Both the position numbers and the translations under genes were made by a program. From contig NZ_MWUM01000001.1 in NCBI RefSeq assembly GCF_002028455.1, positions 248,001-312,000 of the forward strand: a stretch of 64,000 bases of DNA, read 5' to 3'. The stretch comes from Zoogloea sp. LCSB751 (GTDB lineage Bacteria > Pseudomonadota > Gammaproteobacteria > Burkholderiales > Rhodocyclaceae). The notes under the pieces are model-generated. The model was given only the letters and a program-made list of their open reading frames with translations. It did no database searches and was not told the origin of the DNA. Each line of letters starts with the position of its first letter. Position 1 is the stretch's first letter. This document shows, one piece after another, positions 35,451 to 45,719 of the stretch.

Positions 35451-36332
35451 ATGAAAACCGCTTCTGCCGTCGCCCTTCTGTCCATCGCCGCCGCGTTGGG
35501 GCTGAGTGCCTGCAGCCAGAAGGCGGAGGCGCCGAACATACCCTTCGCGCCCTACGACAAGAGCTATTCGTCCAAGCTGGACATGGCCCAGGTGGACTAC
35601 CACTACCCGATCCCTACCGCCGAGCTGGCTAAGCTGACGCCGGACTACCTGGCCACGCTGGACCAGGAACAGCTCGACCAGATCTACGCCCGCCTGACCG
35701 CCGGGCCGATTCCCGACGGCGCCTTCGACGGCCGCATCCTGTTGCCCAAGGGCAGCAGCGGCAAGTTCCGCCTGTCGGAGATCGTCGGCGGCTTTGCCGG
35801 CACCGCGCTCAACCTGAAGGGGCTGGTGCTGGAGGACGTGGGCGAGGCCCTGTGGCGTGGCAAGGTCTTCTACCGCCAGGAGCGCGTGCTGCGCAATCGC
35901 ATCGAGGACCTTGGCGTGCTGAAGAAGATCGGCCTGGTGCAGGGCGAGCCGAAGAAGATGGACTTCAACGGCAAGCAGACCTGGCTGCTGTTCCCCGCCA
36001 AGCTGTACTGCGGGCAGAGCCTGCTGGATGCACGGCGGGAGTCGATCATCATCGACTACTTCTTCACCGACGAGATCCCCGGCTATCAGGAGAACCCGGA
36101 CTTCCTCGCCGGCCGGCGCGGGCTGCGGGTGCGCGACGAGATCCGCATGATCCGGCCGGGCTTCTACCTGGGGCGGGCCTACCTGGACAAGGGCTTCGCG
36201 CTCAACTTCACGCTCTACAACAAGGATATGGACGATAAGGGGCGGGAGGCGTTCGTGAAGGCCGGTACGGTGCAGGAGGATTGCTGGCCGGGCACCCAGC
36301 CGCGCAAGGTCCTCGCGTCGGCGGGGCGCTGA
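35451..36332 (+). CDS. Predicted lipoprotein of the cytochrome cluster
   Basis: Protein of 293 residues with a lipoprotein signal (MKTASAVALLSIAAALGLSACSQ; lipidated Cys near 21). The mature domain has no haem motif and matches no family I know. Readable stretches are FAPYDKSYSSKLDMAQVDYHYP, a glycine-rich LRLSEIVGGFAGTALNLKG-like segment, and DEIPGYQENPDFLAGRRGLRVRDEIRMIRPGFYLGRAYLDKGF near the end. The segment RMIRPGFYLGRAYLDKGF resembles the C-terminal part of lipid- or ligand-binding proteins, but this is weak. It is 13 bases after the first cytochrome gene and 24 bases before the next, so it is surely part of the same operon. Confidence 0.75.
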   Translation: MKTASAVALLSIAAALGLSACSQKAEAPNIPFAPYDKSYSSKLDMAQVDYHYPIPTAELAKLTPDYLATLDQEQLDQIYARLTAGPIPDGAFDGRILLPKGSSGKFRLSEIVGGFAGTALNLKGLVLEDVGEALWRGKVFYRQERVLRNRIEDLGVLKKIGLVQGEPKKMDFNGKQTWLLFPAKLYCGQSLLDARRESIIIDYFFTDEIPGYQENPDFLAGRRGLRVRDEIRMIRPGFYLGRAYLDKGFALNFTLYNKDMDDKGREAFVKAGTVQEDCWPGTQPRKVLASAGR

Positions 36333-36356
36333 GGGGCAGCGACGTGGAGCGCCGCG

Positions 36357-38429
36357 ATGAGCCCCGCCGTGTCCTGCTGCGCTCGACTGGCGGTTGTGCT
36401 GCTTGCCGCTTCGGCAAACATGGTTGCGGCGGGGCCGCGTGATGTCCCGCAGGCCGGCGGGGCGGCGGCCTGGGTCGTGAATCCAGCCGAGCCTGGTGCG
36501 CATCTGCCGCTGCTCGGCCAGTCCCTGTTCGACCGCCTGTTCACAGGGAAGGGCGGAGCGCACGATTTGCCATTCCCCTTCGAAAAATTGCTGGCGCGCA
36601 TCGATCGCGAACTGGTCCGGGATCCGGCCAGTCCGTTGCCGCCGGTAAAGCGCGTGCTCATCCCGCTCGGGCGCTCATTGCAGCGCACAGCCGCGGCGCC
36701 GGATTACTTCGACTACCCGCGGGTGGTCGTCGGTGTGGACTCGCCACCGGCCGCAGGCTCGCCTTTCCTGCTGAAGGACCGCCTCTACATCGGCTACCAG
36801 GAGAAGTCGGCGGTGCTGGAGGTGATCAGCTACAACGAGGCTGCCGGCCGCTTCGAGTTCCAGCTGGTCAAGGACTATCGCCCCGGCGGGCGGCCGCAGG
36901 TTTTCTACGCCAACCGCAACATCTGCTTCGCCTGCCACCAGAACGGCGCGCCGATCTTCTCCCGCGCGCTGTGGGATGAGACCAATGCGAACCCGGCAAT
37001 TGCTGCACTGTTGACGGCGAGCGGGCGCACCTTCTACGGCATTCCGCCGCAGCGCGGCGTGGACGTGCCCTACGCCATCGATAACGCGGTGCGACGGGCC
37101 AACCGCTTTGCGCTGGCCCAACGCCTGTGGCGTGAAGGCTGTGGCGACGGGCAAATAGGGCGGCGTTGCCGGGCCGGTCTTTTCGCGGCGGCGCTGCGCC
37201 TGCGTCTGGCGGACGGGCGCAGGGCGGTAGCAGACGCCGCTTTCGAAGAGTCGGTCGGGCGCCCGCTGCGGGCCACCACCGCACGCCGGTGGCCGGCCGG
37301 GCTGGCCCTTGGACGCCTGGATCTGCCCAATCGGAACCCCTTGCAAGGCATGACCGAATGGCCGTCGGCGGTGTCGGAGCGCGTCGCCTTTTCCCATGTG
37401 CCGGCGCGCTTCGAGCCGCTGCTGCCGCGGCCGGCGGAGGCCTGGTGGCGGGGCGATGCACCGGAAGCCGTCGCCGAGGCGGTGGCCGGCGTGGCGGAGT
37501 TCGTCGAGGACGGCGACTGGCCGCGGCTGCAGGCTGCACTGGCGCGGCGGGCCGCGCGTCTGCCACGTCGTGAGGTGACGCTGAGGTGTACCGCCGCGCC
37601 CGGTGGGTACGTGGCTGACTGCAAGGGTGAGGGCGGTGCATCTTTGCGACTCGATCGGCAGGCGGGCCGCATCGAGCGCCTCAGTCTGGCCGGCGAACCG
37701 CCGCTGCCGGGTTTCCCGTTGCGGGGGGCGCAGGGCATTCGCGTGGCTGGCGGCGATGTGCTCGACGGGGTGGATGTGAGTCGCCTGCGCGATGGCGCTG
37801 GTCCCTTGCGGCTGCACCTGCGCGGAGATGGACAGGTGGCCGGGGCGGCCGCACTGGCGCTGGCCGCGAGCCCGCAGGGGCAAAGCCTGCTGGATGCGCC
37901 GGCGATTGCCGGCCGTGGCTTGATCCAAGCCGTGCTTGCGCAACTGGGGGAAGCCGTCGCGGCGGCCCGGCTGCCGGTGCCGGCCGCGCCACGCCTGGAA
38001 CGCCCGGCCAGTCCGCCAGGGGCTGCGATGGGCGGGCCGGTGCGTCCGGACCTCGCTGGCTTCTATGCCTGGTGTGCTGCGTGCCATTTGAGCGCCGAGT
38101 CGTTTCCGCCGAATTTCCTGCAGGGACCGGCGGCCGAGCTGGAGTCGCGCATCCGCCAGTGTGCGCCGCGGATCTATGTAAGGCTGGCGATGGCGCGCCG
38201 CGGGCCGTCCGAAAGAGCGAAGACGCCGATGCCCCCAGCGAGCATGTTGCCGGCCTTCCACAGCGATGCGGAGGCGTGGGAGAAGAGCGCCGACCGGGCC
38301 GCGCTGGAGGCGGTGGTGGCAGCCCAGTTGCGTAGCGAATCCGGGCGGGAACCGGATGTGGATAGCCTGTTGGCGGGGGGCTATGAAGCGTTGCGCCCCT
38401 GTCTGGCGCCGCTGGTCGGGGCGCGATAG
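36357..38429 (+). CDS. Di-haem c-type cytochrome, 690 residues
   Basis: Exported protein with a signal peptide (cleavage near NMVAAGPRD). It has two haem-binding sites, CFACH (190-194, in ANRNICFACHQNGAPIFSRALWDE) and CAACH (573-577, in GFYAWCAACHLSAESFPPNFL), far apart in sequence. The second is followed by a segment rich in C and R that contains MPPASMLP, a possible Met axial ligand region. The middle 300 residues have no recognised domain. Composition is very GC-rich with many arginines. It is the third gene of the cluster, 17 bases before the first RoxA-like gene. Confidence 0.75.
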   Translation: MSPAVSCCARLAVVLLAASANMVAAGPRDVPQAGGAAAWVVNPAEPGAHLPLLGQSLFDRLFTGKGGAHDLPFPFEKLLARIDRELVRDPASPLPPVKRVLIPLGRSLQRTAAAPDYFDYPRVVVGVDSPPAAGSPFLLKDRLYIGYQEKSAVLEVISYNEAAGRFEFQLVKDYRPGGRPQVFYANRNICFACHQNGAPIFSRALWDETNANPAIAALLTASGRTFYGIPPQRGVDVPYAIDNAVRRANRFALAQRLWREGCGDGQIGRRCRAGLFAAALRLRLADGRRAVADAAFEESVGRPLRATTARRWPAGLALGRLDLPNRNPLQGMTEWPSAVSERVAFSHVPARFEPLLPRPAEAWWRGDAPEAVAEAVAGVAEFVEDGDWPRLQAALARRAARLPRREVTLRCTAAPGGYVADCKGEGGASLRLDRQAGRIERLSLAGEPPLPGFPLRGAQGIRVAGGDVLDGVDVSRLRDGAGPLRLHLRGDGQVAGAAALALAASPQGQSLLDAPAIAGRGLIQAVLAQLGEAVAAARLPVPAAPRLERPASPPGAAMGGPVRPDLAGFYAWCAACHLSAESFPPNFLQGPAAELESRIRQCAPRIYVRLAMARRGPSERAKTPMPPASMLPAFHSDAEAWEKSADRAALEAVVAAQLRSESGREPDVDSLLAGGYEALRPCLAPLVGAR

Positions 38430-38446
38430 ACGACGAGGAGAAGAAC

Positions 38447-39961
38447 ATGACGAGCCCAGTCGCACCCGCCAGCCGTTGGCGCCAGCGCTTCATGATCCTG
38501 TTCGCCATCACGGTGTTGCTGCCGGCGACGGTGGGCCTGTGGCTGCTCGGCCGCTTCAGCGGCGATTCGCCGGTGGATTACGCCGATCCGGTCGAGCACT
38601 TCAAATACGGCTCCACCGGCGGCGAGCATGAGATGGGTTTTCCGTACTGGATCTGGCGCGCGCTGCCGCAGGTGTGCGGGCAATACCTGCCGGGCAAAGG
38701 TTATGAATCCCTCGGCATGATCTACGAGAAGGGGTCGGACGGGCACCTCCGCGATCTGCCGGTGGGCACGTCGAAGCGGCGCTACCAGGGCATCGACCGG
38801 GTCTTCGTGAATTGCGCGGTGTGCCACACCAGCACCGTGCGCAAGGCGCCGGATGCGCCAGCCCAGCTGGTGGTGGGCATGCCGGCGGCGCTGTTCGACA
38901 TGCAGGCCTTCGAGACCTTCTTCTTCAAGTGCGCGGCGGACCCGAAGTTCTCCACGGAATATCTGGTTCCCGAGATCCAGCGCCTCGGCGCCGGGCTCGA
39001 CCTGTTCGACCGGGAAGTGGTCTATCCGGTGGCCATCGCCATCATGCGTGACCGGGTGCTGGCGCTGAAGGGGCGCTTCGAATGGGTATTCGAGCAGCAG
39101 CCGTGGGGGCCGGGGCGGGTGGATACCTTCAATTCCGCCAAGGTGATCTTCAACTTCCCGATGCACCTGCTCGACCCGAAGGAGTTCGACGCGCCGGCAG
39201 ACTTTCCGTCGATCTGGCTGCAGCGTCCGCGCCGGGAGCCGCGGGCCATGGAACTGCACTGGGATGGCAACAACACCGACATGACGGAGCGTAACAAGAG
39301 CGCCGCCTTCGGCACCGGCACGACGCCGCCGACCATCGACCTGCCGCGCATCAAGCGGGTGGAGGACTGGATTCTCGGCGCCGAACCGCCGGCCTTCGGC
39401 AAGCTGTTCCCCATCGACCAGGCCCTGGCGGCCCGTGGCGCGCCGATCTACAAGGAATACTGCGCCAGCTGCCATGGCGCAACTGGGCGGGATTTCAGCG
39501 GTGAGCGGGTGGGCTACGTGACGCCCATCGCGCAGATCGGTACCGACCGGCGACGGCTGGATTCCTACACCTACACGCTGGCGGTCAACCAGGCGACGCT
39601 TTACGCCGGTTACCCGTGGCGCTTCACCACCTTCCACAAGACCTACGGCTACGCCAACATGCCGCTGGACGGCATCTGGCTGCGCGCGCCCTACCTGCAC
39701 AACGGCTCGGTGCCCAGCCTGTTCGACCTGCTGCAGCCGGCCTCGCGGCGGCCGGCGGTGTTCTACCGGGGCAACGACGTGTTCGATCCGCTGAAGGTGG
39801 GCTTCGTGTCCGACCAGCCGGAAATGGAGGGCCGCAAGTTCTTCCGCTACGACACCCGCCAGCCCGGCAACGGCAATGGCGGCCACGAGGGGCGGGCCTA
39901 CGGCACCGAGTTGCCGGAGGCCGACAAGGCCGCGCTGGTGGAATTCCTCAAGACCTTCTGA
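38447..39961 (+). CDS. RoxA-like membrane-anchored di-haem cytochrome (copy 1)
   Basis: Protein of 504 residues with one N-terminal membrane helix (about 15-37), so most of it lies in the periplasm. Haem sites: CAVCH (123-127) and CASCH (339-343). Towards the end it has YANMPLDGIWLRAPYLHNGSVPSLFDLL, a hallmark of the RoxA/MauG-like di-haem cytochrome c peroxidase superfamily. RoxA is a secreted rubber-cleaving dioxygenase with the same two-haem layout, but relatives have other or unknown activities and this one is anchored rather than secreted. It is paralogous to the next gene: both share FKYGS(T/I)G-(G/A)EH and G(F/I)PYWI near the N-terminus. Confidence 0.85.
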   Translation: MTSPVAPASRWRQRFMILFAITVLLPATVGLWLLGRFSGDSPVDYADPVEHFKYGSTGGEHEMGFPYWIWRALPQVCGQYLPGKGYESLGMIYEKGSDGHLRDLPVGTSKRRYQGIDRVFVNCAVCHTSTVRKAPDAPAQLVVGMPAALFDMQAFETFFFKCAADPKFSTEYLVPEIQRLGAGLDLFDREVVYPVAIAIMRDRVLALKGRFEWVFEQQPWGPGRVDTFNSAKVIFNFPMHLLDPKEFDAPADFPSIWLQRPRREPRAMELHWDGNNTDMTERNKSAAFGTGTTPPTIDLPRIKRVEDWILGAEPPAFGKLFPIDQALAARGAPIYKEYCASCHGATGRDFSGERVGYVTPIAQIGTDRRRLDSYTYTLAVNQATLYAGYPWRFTTFHKTYGYANMPLDGIWLRAPYLHNGSVPSLFDLLQPASRRPAVFYRGNDVFDPLKVGFVSDQPEMEGRKFFRYDTRQPGNGNGGHEGRAYGTELPEADKAALVEFLKTF

Positions 39962-39974
39962 ACGGGAGCCTGCC

Positions 39975-41459
39975 ATGCTTGCCGACCGTCGTGAAACCCG
40001 CCGCGCCTGGCTGCGCGCAGGCTTGACCGTGTTGCTGCTGCTGATCGTCGCCAGCGCCTACGTCGCCTGGGATCGGGGCTTCCGTGAGGAGCCACAGCCG
40101 GCCTGGGTCTTCGAGTCGCCGGAGATGCGCTTCAAGTACGGCTCCATCGGTGCCGAGCACGATGCGGGGATTCCGTACTGGATCTTTTACGTGCTGCCGC
40201 GGGTCTTCCCGGAGAAGTTCCGCCAGGACGGGCAGACCGTGCCGGGCGGTTACGCGGCCCTCGGCGTGTCGTGGGAGCAGGGCCAGGAACTGCCGGCCGG
40301 CTTCACCAAGAAAACCATCGGCTTTCCGCGAGTCGCCAACAACTGCGCCGCCTGCCACACCACCAGCTACAGGAAGAGCGCGGACTCCAATCCGGTGTTC
40401 GTCGTCGGTGGGCCGGGGCATACCCTCAACATCGAGAATTTCTTCCGCCTGCTGATCGACTGCGCCGCCGATCCGCGCTTCGAGGCGGACATCCTGATGG
40501 CGGAGATCAACCGGGTGACCAGGCTGGATCTGATCGACAAGCTGCTGTACCGCTTCCTGATCATCCCGATGACCAAGAAGCGCCTGCTGGAGCGGGAGGC
40601 GCAGTTCGCGTGGATCTACCGCACGGACTTTCCCGAGTGGGGGCGTGGGCGCGACGACAGCATGAACCTCACCAAGTACTTCATGATCCGTGCGCCGATG
40701 GATGACACTTTCGGCCCGGGTGACATCCCGGCGATCTGGAACCTGGGCAAGTACCACGCCGAGCGCGGCCAGCTGCCCAACTACGCGGGCGACAGCCACG
40801 ACGTGCGCTCGGTGATCATCGACTCGGCCCTCGGCGTGCTGGGTGCTCCGCCTGCCGACAAGGCCGATTTCCTCAAACAGGTGCAGTGGTTGCAGGACTA
40901 TCTGTCCAGCCTGCAGCCGCCGCGCTACCCCTTCCCGGTCGATGCCGGGCAGGCGGCCGCCGGCAAGGCGGTGTTCGACGCCCAGTGCGCCCGCTGCCAC
41001 GCCAGCGAACGTACCGGCACGCGCATTCCGCTCGATGAGGTGGGCACCGACCGGGCCCGCCTGGATACCTGGAGCAAGGGCGCGGCGATCAAGGCCAACC
41101 AGGTCGTTACCGCGATGGGCATACCGCGCAAGGGACTGGTGGAGGAGGACCTCAACGGCTACAAGATTCCCTTCCTGGACGGCATCTGGCTGCGCGCGCC
41201 CTATCTGCACAACGGTTCCGTGCCGACCTTGCGGGATCTGCTGGAACCGGCGGCGGCCCGCCCGAAGATCTTCTGGAGCGGCTACGACGTGTATGACGCC
41301 CAGCGGGTCGGCTTCATCACCGACGGGGACGAGGCCCGGCGGGCCGGTACGCATTTCGACACCGCCGCGAAGGGTGGCGGCAACCAGGGCCACGAGTTCG
41401 GCAGCACGCTGCCGGCGGGCGACAAGGAGGTGCTGCTGGAGTACCTGAAGACCCTGTGA
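39975..41459 (+). CDS. RoxA-like membrane-anchored di-haem cytochrome (copy 2)
   Basis: Protein of 494 residues from the ATG at 39975, preceded by GGGAG. It has one N-terminal membrane helix (about 13-31) and haem sites CAACH (124-128) and CARCH (338-342). It carries IPFLDGIWLRAPYLHNGSVPTLRDLL and GYDVYDAQRVGF, aligning along its whole length with the preceding protein. The two are a tandem duplication that has diverged, possibly forming a heterodimer. It is the last gene of the cluster. A hairpin follows 20 bases after the stop. Confidence 0.85.
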   Translation: MLADRRETRRAWLRAGLTVLLLLIVASAYVAWDRGFREEPQPAWVFESPEMRFKYGSIGAEHDAGIPYWIFYVLPRVFPEKFRQDGQTVPGGYAALGVSWEQGQELPAGFTKKTIGFPRVANNCAACHTTSYRKSADSNPVFVVGGPGHTLNIENFFRLLIDCAADPRFEADILMAEINRVTRLDLIDKLLYRFLIIPMTKKRLLEREAQFAWIYRTDFPEWGRGRDDSMNLTKYFMIRAPMDDTFGPGDIPAIWNLGKYHAERGQLPNYAGDSHDVRSVIIDSALGVLGAPPADKADFLKQVQWLQDYLSSLQPPRYPFPVDAGQAAAGKAVFDAQCARCHASERTGTRIPLDEVGTDRARLDTWSKGAAIKANQVVTAMGIPRKGLVEEDLNGYKIPFLDGIWLRAPYLHNGSVPTLRDLLEPAAARPKIFWSGYDVYDAQRVGFITDGDEARRAGTHFDTAAKGGGNQGHEFGSTLPAGDKEVLLEYLKTL

Positions 41460-41478
41460 TCTTTACTGACTGCGGGTA

Positions 41479-41498
41479 CTGGCAGGAAAGTCTGCCAG
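41479..41498 (+). terminator. Hairpin after the cytochrome cluster
   Basis: CTGGCAG-GAAAGT-CTGCCAG is a perfect 7-bp stem with a six-base loop. No T run follows, so it is more likely a transcript-end or RNA-stabilising structure than an efficient intrinsic terminator. Confidence 0.4.
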
Positions 41499-41589
41499 CG
41501 CCTAAGATGGCGCGGCCCGGTGGCAGCACGAGCGCTAGCGGGCCGATCACAACAACATCAATTCATCTCACTACCCCAGGAGTGCCTCC

Positions 41590-42093
41590 ATGTCTTCTAC
41601 CGTTACCCTTGGCGGAAACCCCGTCCCCGTTGAAGGCGATCTGCCCCAGAAGGGCCAGGCCGCACCGGCTTTCACCCTCGTTGCCAAGGACCTGGCCGAC
41701 ACCCCGCTGGCCAGCTTCGCCGGCAAGCGCAAGGTGCTGAACATCTTCCCGAGCATCGACACGCCGACCTGCGCCACTTCCGTGCGCAAGTTCAACCAGT
41801 CCGCCAGCACGCTGCCCAATACCGTGGTGCTGTGCATTTCCGCCGACCTGCCGTTTGCCCAGTCCCGCTTCTGCGGCGCCGAAGGTCTGGAGAACGTGGT
41901 GACCCTGTCCACCCTGCGTGGCAACGAGTTCATCAAGAACTACGGCGTGGCCCTGGCCGCCGGTCCGCTGGCCGGCCTGACCGCCCGCGCGGTGGTGGTG
42001 CTCGACGAGAACGACAAGGTCCTGCACAGCGAGCTGGTGCCGGAGATCAAGAACGAGCCCAACTACGACGCTGCGCTGGCCGCGCTGGGCTGA
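41590..42093 (+). CDS. tpx: Thiol peroxidase (Tpx-type peroxiredoxin)
   Basis: Protein of 167 residues that reduces hydrogen and alkyl peroxides with electrons from thioredoxin. Peroxidatic C61 is in [15 protein letters not shown] and resolving C95 in SRFCGAEGL, the atypical two-cysteine arrangement of Tpx. It starts 130 bases after the cytochrome cluster. Peroxide defence next to redox haem proteins fits, but it probably has its own promoter in that gap. Confidence 0.96.
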   Translation: MSSTVTLGGNPVPVEGDLPQKGQAAPAFTLVAKDLADTPLASFAGKRKVLNIFPSIDTPTCATSVRKFNQSASTLPNTVVLCISADLPFAQSRFCGAEGLENVVTLSTLRGNEFIKNYGVALAAGPLAGLTARAVVVLDENDKVLHSELVPEIKNEPNYDAALAALG

Positions 42094-42115
42094 TAGATAG
42101 CAGGAAGCAGGAACG

Positions 42116-42496
42116 ATGACGGGGACCGACGCTCAACTGACCGAGGAACACATCACCGCGCTGGTGTACGGCTTTTATGCCCGGGCGCGGGTCGATGCGC
42201 TGCTCGGCCCCGTCTTCGCCGCCGAGGTGGACGACTGGGATCACCACCACCTCGTGATCCGCGCGTTCTGGTCCCGCGTGCTGCTGGGCACCGACCGTTA
42301 CGGCGGGTCGCCCTATCCGGTGCACGTGCGGCTGCCGGTCAAGCCGGAACACTTCGAGCGCTGGCTGGCGCTGTTCCGCGAGGCGGCGGTGGCGTTCCTG
42401 CCGCCGGAGGCCGCGCTAGTCGCTATCGGCAAGGCCGAGATGATGGCCGCGAGTTTCAAGGCCGGGCTGTTTACGCTGACCGACCGTGCCGATTGA
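42116..42496 (+). CDS. Group III truncated haemoglobin
   Basis: Protein of 126 residues with the group III signature: an early LVYGFYARARVDALLGPVFA, DDWDHHHLVIRAFWSRVLLGTDRYGG and a tail ending AGLF. The histidine run around residue 42 includes the expected region near the haem pocket. Such proteins bind oxygen or nitric oxide; group III members are linked to microaerobic life in epsilon- and betaproteobacteria. It begins 22 bases after tpx, so the two may be co-transcribed. Confidence 0.85.
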   Translation: MTGTDAQLTEEHITALVYGFYARARVDALLGPVFAAEVDDWDHHHLVIRAFWSRVLLGTDRYGGSPYPVHVRLPVKPEHFERWLALFREAAVAFLPPEAALVAIGKAEMMAASFKAGLFTLTDRAD

Positions 42497-42505
42497 CGGC
42501 GTCGT

Positions 42506-42850
42506 TCAGCGCAGCAGATAGGCTGCGCCGGCGACTACCGCGACAATGGTGGCGATCAACACCGCGCCGGCCGCCATGTCCTTGGCCACGCCGATCTCCG
42601 GGTGCTGCCCGGGGTGGAGCAGGTCGGCCAGGGTTTCCAGCGCCGAGTTGGCCATTTCGGCGACCAGGACCAGCCCTACCGCCAGGGTGATAAGCACCCA
42701 CCACAGCAGCGGTGCGCCGGTGATGGCGAGGAAGGCAAAGACGCCAAGCGTGGCAATGCCATGCACGCGCATGCTGCGTTCCCGGCGGAAGGCCGTGATG
42801 ATGCCGTTCATGGCATAGCCGAAGCGGCGGAAGAAGGCTTGTCCTTTCAT
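42506..42850 (-). CDS. dgkA: Diacylglycerol kinase
   Basis: Protein of 114 residues with three membrane helices that phosphorylates diacylglycerol to phosphatidate, recycling lipid by-products. It has AFRRERSMRVHG near the N-terminus and the family signature VLVAEMANSALETLADLL with the catalytic Glu. Length and topology match E. coli DgkA. It is convergent with the haemoglobin gene, nine bases apart. Confidence 0.95.
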   Translation of the reverse strand: MKGQAFFRRFGYAMNGIITAFRRERSMRVHGIATLGVFAFLAITGAPLLWWVLITLAVGLVLVAEMANSALETLADLLHPGQHPEIGVAKDMAAGAVLIATIVAVVAGAAYLLR

Positions 42851-42945
42851 GGACTGAAATTTACGCCAAAGCCATGTCCTCTGGCACCGAAATACGTATC
42901 TGCATGGGCGTGCTATTGACGTTGTTCAGGACGCGCTGCCCCAAT

Positions 42946-42969
42946 AAAAAGCCTGACCAAGGTCAGGCT
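42946..42969 (-). terminator. Intrinsic terminator, minus strand
   Basis: On the minus strand AGCCTGACC-TT-GGTCAGGCT is followed by TTTT. It lies downstream of the small basic protein gene (stop at 43011) and ends that transcript. Confidence 0.85.
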
Positions 42970-43010
42970 GTTTGTATTTGCTGCAGAGGGCAGAAGCTGC
43001 TAACGCGAAG

Positions 43011-43139
43011 CTAGTGGGGAGGCAGGAAGGGAACCGTTTCAAGGGCATGCTTGCGGGCGTGCTTCGCAGCCTTCTTTTCCTTCGGGTTCAGTAGCGGTTT
43101 CTTCTTTGCTTCCTTGTTGCTCTGTCTGGCCTTGGTCAT
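43011..43139 (-). CDS. Small highly basic protein, 42 residues
   Basis: The translation MTKARQSNKEAKKKPLLNPK continues with EKKAAKHARKHALETV and ends PFLPPH. AGGAG sits six bases ahead of the ATG at 43139, a near-ideal ribosome binding site, and a terminator follows. Small lysine/alanine-rich proteins of this pattern recur next to tRNA and rpoD regions in betaproteobacteria. No function is known; the charge suggests nucleic-acid or ribosome binding. Confidence 0.75.
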   Translation of the reverse strand: MTKARQSNKEAKKKPLLNPKEKKAAKHARKHALETVPFLPPH

Positions 43140-43210
43140 GATTGACTCCTGGTATGCGTCGGCGAACGCCAGCGCAAAATCAGTATAGGCCGATCGGGCA
43201 CGGATAAAAG

Positions 43211-43239
43211 AAAAACCCCAGTCGTTTCCGACTGGGGTT
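43211..43239 (-). terminator. Intrinsic terminator of the tRNA gene
   Basis: On the minus strand AACCCCAGTCG-GAAA-CGACTGGGGTT is followed by a T run (TTTT). It begins five bases after the CCA end of the tRNA. Confidence 0.92.
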
Positions 43240-43243
43240 GATC

Positions 43244-43606
43244 TGGTGGGCCCGCAGGGGCTCGAACCCTGGACCAAAGGATTCGTCACACTGCGACTTT
43301 CGTCGCTGATGCCCCTGCCGCAGGGAAGGAGCTTCGTGCGTGCGCTGGACTATCTCATCGCCTTCACGTCGGTAACTGCATTGACGTGTTCAGGCGTCGG
43401 GCGCTCGTGGCGGTCATTAAGGGAACTCGATCCCTCCGCTAGTCTCTGCACCTTCCGGAGCTGTAGCTCCGGCTTGGCTCAGGGTTGCCGTTCGCGTATT
43501 GCTACGCGGGCAGGGTTCCCTGAATTCACCCGATTTTTCAGTCGCCGTTTCCGGCGAAAGTCACCATTGATGAGTCCTCTGCTCTAACCGACTGAGCTAC
43601 AGGCCC
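43244..43606 (-). tRNA. tRNA with CAU anticodon (probably tRNA-Ile2), split by a group I intron
   Basis: Exon 1 (43606-43570, 37 nt) begins GGGCCTGTAGCTCAGTCGG and ends GGACTCAT. Exon 2 (43283-43244, 40 nt) begins AATCCTTTGG and ends GGGCCCACCA, with CCA encoded. Joined, the exons give a normal 77-nt cloverleaf with anticodon stem GAGGA/TCCTT and loop CTCATAA. The interruption lies directly after the anticodon. In Azoarcus the tRNA with the corresponding intron is tRNA-Ile(CAU), whose C34 is converted to lysidine by TilS. Elongator tRNA-Met has the same anticodon and cannot be fully excluded. It lies 94 bases downstream of rpoD on the same strand. Confidence 0.93.
43284..43569 (-). ncRNA. Self-splicing group I intron in the tRNA anticodon loop (286 nt)
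   Basis: The insert starts right after the anticodon CAT and ends in a G before AATCC, as group I introns do. Core motifs in order on the minus strand: an internal guide GTGA (near 43563) able to pair with exon TCAT with a U-G pair at the splice site; GGCAACCCTGAGCCAAGCC (43489-43471), matching the Q region of the Azoarcus ribozyme; GGTGCAGAGACTAG (R, about 43452-43439); and GAGATAGTCCAGCG (S, 43356-43343). It is longer than the roughly 200-nt Azoarcus intron; the extra length lies mainly between R and S. No homing endonuclease frame is present. Confidence 0.93.
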
Positions 43607-43700
43607 GAAACCGCGATTCTAGCAGCTACGCCCCGCTGAGGCGAGGCTGCTACCCGTCGTTCGGCATAAAGGCGCGAGCCGGACGGCGGGGTTTTCAGTA

Positions 43701-45659
<1,959 letters not shown>

Positions 45660-45719
45660 GGCAGTCCTCGATGTGTCGTCGATTGGCTCGCGGCGAATTT
45701 CGCGAAACCGAAAATTATA

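Noticed and set aside
43244..43606. tRNA gene disrupted by an insertion (pseudogene)
   Set aside because: The exons join to a perfect cloverleaf and the insert has the group I intron core, so it should be functional.
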